Part shown: piece by piece, positions 5,976 through 7,968 of the stretch
Numbering within the stretch: the stretch's first letter is position 1
Layout: each line of letters starts with the position of its first letter
Assembly (NCBI GenBank): GCA_013349725.1
Contig: DUZB01000012.1
Location: forward strand, 1 to 7,968
DNA: 7,968 bases
Direction of reading: 5' to 3'
Source of the DNA: Deltaproteobacteria bacterium
Lineage (GTDB): Bacteria > Desulfobacterota > DSM-4660 > Desulfatiglandales > Desulfatiglandaceae
Translations under genes and position numbers: made by a program
Notes under the pieces: generated by a model
What the model was told of the DNA's origin: nothing
Seen by the model: the letters and a program-made list of their open reading frames with translations, nothing else
Database searches by the model: none

Positions 5976-7003
5976 AACAGTTCTTTACCGGGCTTGCATG
6001 CCTATTCGTCGTGATCATGGTCTTTGCGGAAGAGGCCTGTCCCCAGGAACCCAGAGGCCTTGCTGAACAGAACGAGGTCCTTTTTCTTCAGATGAAGAAG
6101 GTTCACGGGTTGACGGATGAACAGATGGCTGCGGTGCGGGCGATCTTCGCCGGATCGGGCTATATGGGACAGGGAAATCCGGCTATCACCAGACATCCTG
6201 TCACGGTGGCGCAGTGCGAAGAAAAACTCAGCAAGGAAGGCATCCAGTATGAAGCCCCTGCCTTTGAGAAGATATGCGGGGCCAGGTATATGGCGCCCCT
6301 TTACAACCCTGCCAATGAAAAGCCCGAGGATTCCCGTGAATGCATCGATCAGTTTGAGTTTCCCGACATTCCATGTACCTACCCGGTAGTATGGGTGCGC
6401 GCCAGTGAAGCGGCACAAATCTGTGAAGCGATGGGCAAGCGTTTATGTGATGCCCATGAATGGGAAGGGGCCTGTGCAGGCGCCCTCGAGGAGCCTGACT
6501 ACCGCTTTGATCTTGCGGTCGGAAAGGATCCGGAATCGGCGATCCGGCTCATGAAGGAGACCCACAATAGAAAGTACGGCCAAAGCAAGTCCTGGAGCTA
6601 TGGGTCGGAATACCGGAAAGGGATCTGCGCCGCCGCCGGCTCAAAGACCCCCGGGTGCACCGGCGGAAGCTGGACCGGATGCGGATCCAATACCTTTCCG
6701 GCAGGGTTTTTCCCCCTCTGTCGGAGTTCCCTCATGGTCTACGACCTCCACGGCAATGCCGCCGAGCATATGAACCTGCCTCTAAAGGAGAGCCAGATGG
6801 CAAGCCGCGGCAGCCGGGAGTATGGGTACACGGAGATGAAAGGAAGCTGGTTCATATTTGATACCTACAAGGCCCACCAGGATTGGTGTCGGTGGAGGGC
6901 CCCCTTCTGGCATGGGAGCCGGGTCATGGACAAGCACAGTCACCAAAACTACCATCTCGGCTTTCGCTGCTGTAAGACCATCAAACACGAGAAGGCCGAA
7001 TAA
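5972..7003 (+). CDS. Exported FGE-sulfatase (SUMF1) fold protein, cysteine-rich
   Basis: A 343-residue protein with a signal peptide (core LACLFVVIMVF, likely cleavage after VFA at 19). A short helical segment (about 47-60, LTDEQMAAVRAIF) precedes an FGE-sulfatase domain. This domain has CIDQFEFPDIPC (124-135) followed by PVVWVRASEAAQICEAMGKR (138-157) and LCDAHEWEGACAG (158-170). VYDLHGNAAEHMN (256-268), KGSW (290-293) and GFRCC (330-334) complete it. Formylglycine-generating enzymes oxidise a sulfatase cysteine, but many relatives serve other roles. Human FGE has its catalytic cysteines after GGSYM and SY; the aligned positions here are I295 and K300, and only C306 lies nearby, so true FGE activity looks unlikely. 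Fifteen cysteines remain after the signal peptide, suggesting structural disulfides outside the cytoplasm. It is coupled to the preceding exported protein by a 4-bp overlap, implying a joint task. No CxPxR sulfatase motif is seen in its neighbours. Confidence 0.86.
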   Translation: MKQFFTGLACLFVVIMVFAEEACPQEPRGLAEQNEVLFLQMKKVHGLTDEQMAAVRAIFAGSGYMGQGNPAITRHPVTVAQCEEKLSKEGIQYEAPAFEKICGARYMAPLYNPANEKPEDSRECIDQFEFPDIPCTYPVVWVRASEAAQICEAMGKRLCDAHEWEGACAGALEEPDYRFDLAVGKDPESAIRLMKETHNRKYGQSKSWSYGSEYRKGICAAAGSKTPGCTGGSWTGCGSNTFPAGFFPLCRSSLMVYDLHGNAAEHMNLPLKESQMASRGSREYGYTEMKGSWFIFDTYKAHQDWCRWRAPFWHGSRVMDKHSHQNYHLGFRCCKTIKHEKAE

Positions 7004-7035
7004 TCGCCCACCTCTCGTGTGAAATCTGTCCGGAA

Positions 7036-7935
7036 TCACCTCAACTTCAGCAACCCGAGAAGCCTCTTGATTATGCCTTCATGCGTCAGAACGGGAGCGA
7101 GGCGTGAGTCTTGCAGGACGTCAAGGATCGACCTTGGCTTTCCGTTGATCCAGACAACCTCACAGACCAGGCGAACGCCGTGACTGTAATCGGCATATCT
7201 CTCCCCATGTACGGTGCTGAGGGGCTGAATGGGTTCACCGTTTAACCGGTGCCAGCCGTAAATGGCGACTCGACCGGGTTTCCGCAGGAGGCGGTTCGTG
7301 AGGATCACGTCTTTTTTATGCCCGGACATAAGGTCCCCGAGGACGCAACCGGCCTCTTGCCGCCGGGCTTGAATCATCTGCTGGTGTTTCCAATAGTACT
7401 CACTTGACCGCATCATCGGGCCGGGGGGCATGGGGTCGGGTTGAAGATGGCATGTGGATTGCTCGTAGATGGCATCGACCATTTTTCGTGTGGGCACAAT
7501 ACATCCAAATGCCCTGGCTGCCTGAACGGCCGAAGGGTAAGACAGCGGGATGCGAAGGAAATCTTCATCCGACCCGATGGCCAGATAGTCGGGGGTTACC
7601 CAGATAACGGCATCAACCCCTTGACCGTCCGACATCTGCCGGGACAGATGTACCGGTTTGAGGCGTCTCAAGAAGTTCGGGATATTTCCCCCGAGGAGTT
7701 CTTCAAGGGCCGCCTTCTGCCTTTCCCTGCCAGTCATCCCCGAAGTCTGGAGTGCAAATTGGGACCCCGTAATCGCTGTCGGCAGGCGATTCGGGATGTC
7801 CTGGAGTAAAAGGCTGTTGGGCATCCTGGAAACCGTATTTCCTGCTGTAGCAAGAGAGGACCAAAGGCCGGAGAGGATCAGAAAAATGAAGAGACGCTGG
7901 AGACGGGGGAAGAAACATCCCCCCGCCTTTCCCAT
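7036..7935 (-). CDS. Exported protein of unknown function with PTRKMVD / IYGWH / DYSHG motifs
   Basis: A 299-residue protein starting with a signal peptide (basic PRLQR, then LFIFLILSGLW, likely cleavage near ATA before GN), so exported. Notable segments in order are VTPDYLAIGSDEDFLRIPL (113-131), GCIVPTRKMVD (144-154), GHKKDV (205-210), AIYGWHRLNGEPIQPL (224-239) and H243 followed by RYADYSHGVRLV (246-257). This set resembles an uncharacterised family I recall only as hypothetical proteins, so I assign no function. Cys145, H229, H243, D249, S251 and H252 are conspicuous polar residues that could form an active site, a guess only. ATG 7935 is chosen; a TTG at 7953 in frame adds six residues, and neither has a clear ribosome binding site. 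The gene converges with the FGE-sulfatase-domain gene, 32 bp apart, with no terminator visible between them. Confidence 0.78.
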   Translation of the reverse strand: MGKAGGCFFPRLQRLFIFLILSGLWSSLATAGNTVSRMPNSLLLQDIPNRLPTAITGSQFALQTSGMTGRERQKAALEELLGGNIPNFLRRLKPVHLSRQMSDGQGVDAVIWVTPDYLAIGSDEDFLRIPLSYPSAVQAARAFGCIVPTRKMVDAIYEQSTCHLQPDPMPPGPMMRSSEYYWKHQQMIQARRQEAGCVLGDLMSGHKKDVILTNRLLRKPGRVAIYGWHRLNGEPIQPLSTVHGERYADYSHGVRLVCEVVWINGKPRSILDVLQDSRLAPVLTHEGIIKRLLGLLKLR

Positions 7936-7944
7936 TTGAATTAG

Positions 7945-7954
7945 ATTGTACAAT
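7945..7954. promoter_or_regulatory. 10-bp palindrome with a -10-like hexamer upstream of the exported protein
   Basis: ATTGTACAAT is a perfect 10-bp palindrome just before the chosen start of the minus-strand gene. Read on the minus strand it contains TACAAT (7951-7946), a fair -10 box, which would place transcription start within a few bases of ATG 7935. The matching -35 box would lie at or beyond the window edge, so it cannot be tested here. Confidence 0.25.
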
Positions 7955-7968
7955 AGGGAAGAACGCTT

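Noticed and set aside
7475..7501. CIVPTR in the exported unknown as a target of the FGE-like neighbour
   Set aside because: The sulfatase motif is C-x-P-x-R; here an extra residue separates Cys and Pro, and the segment looks like part of the protein's own family motif.
7441..7809. Plus-strand open frame of 122 codons opposite the exported unknown
   Set aside because: No ribosome binding site or family signal. The minus-strand frame has a signal peptide and coherent motifs.

Overview
This is a bacterial chromosomal window of moderate GC content, densely packed with genes that mostly have good Shine-Dalgarno sequences. No tRNA, rRNA, CRISPR array, insertion sequence or phage gene is visible. 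The combination of a YkpA/YbiT-type ABC-F ATPase, a DUF362 protein, a decaprenyl-phosphate phosphoribosyltransferase-type UbiA protein and cysteine-rich exported proteins suggests a deltaproteobacterium-like (Desulfobacterota) or similar environmental Gram-negative organism. This is an impression from protein style, not a phylogenetic result.

Left part (1-1870): the charged C-terminal tail of a protein that starts outside the window is followed by a short gap with an intrinsic terminator-like hairpin. The U-tract of that hairpin runs straight into the ribosome binding site of a 544-residue ABC-F translation-factor ATPase. The ATPase has one intact and one degraded ATP site. Middle (1871-3985): two minus-strand genes, a UbiA-family membrane prenyltransferase (transcribed first) and a DUF362 protein, are separated by 144 bp carrying an in-phase heptamer tandem repeat. 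The ABC-F and DUF362 genes converge.

Right part (3986-7968): a divergent intergenic region with a plausible sigma70 promoter and an 8-bp inverted repeat precedes a two-gene operon joined by an ATGA overlap. The first gene encodes a ~611-residue exported protein whose C-terminal half looks like a highly diverged phosphodiester glycosidase (NAGPA/DUF2233-like) domain. The second encodes an exported, cysteine-rich FGE-sulfatase (SUMF1)-fold protein lacking the usual catalytic cysteine pair. A third exported protein of unknown function, with a conserved-looking PTRKMVD / IYGWH / DYSHG pattern, faces the operon from the opposite strand 32 bp away.

The three exported proteins are the least explained part of the window and the best candidate for an undescribed envelope system. 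Their functional link is inferred from clustering and shared export only.
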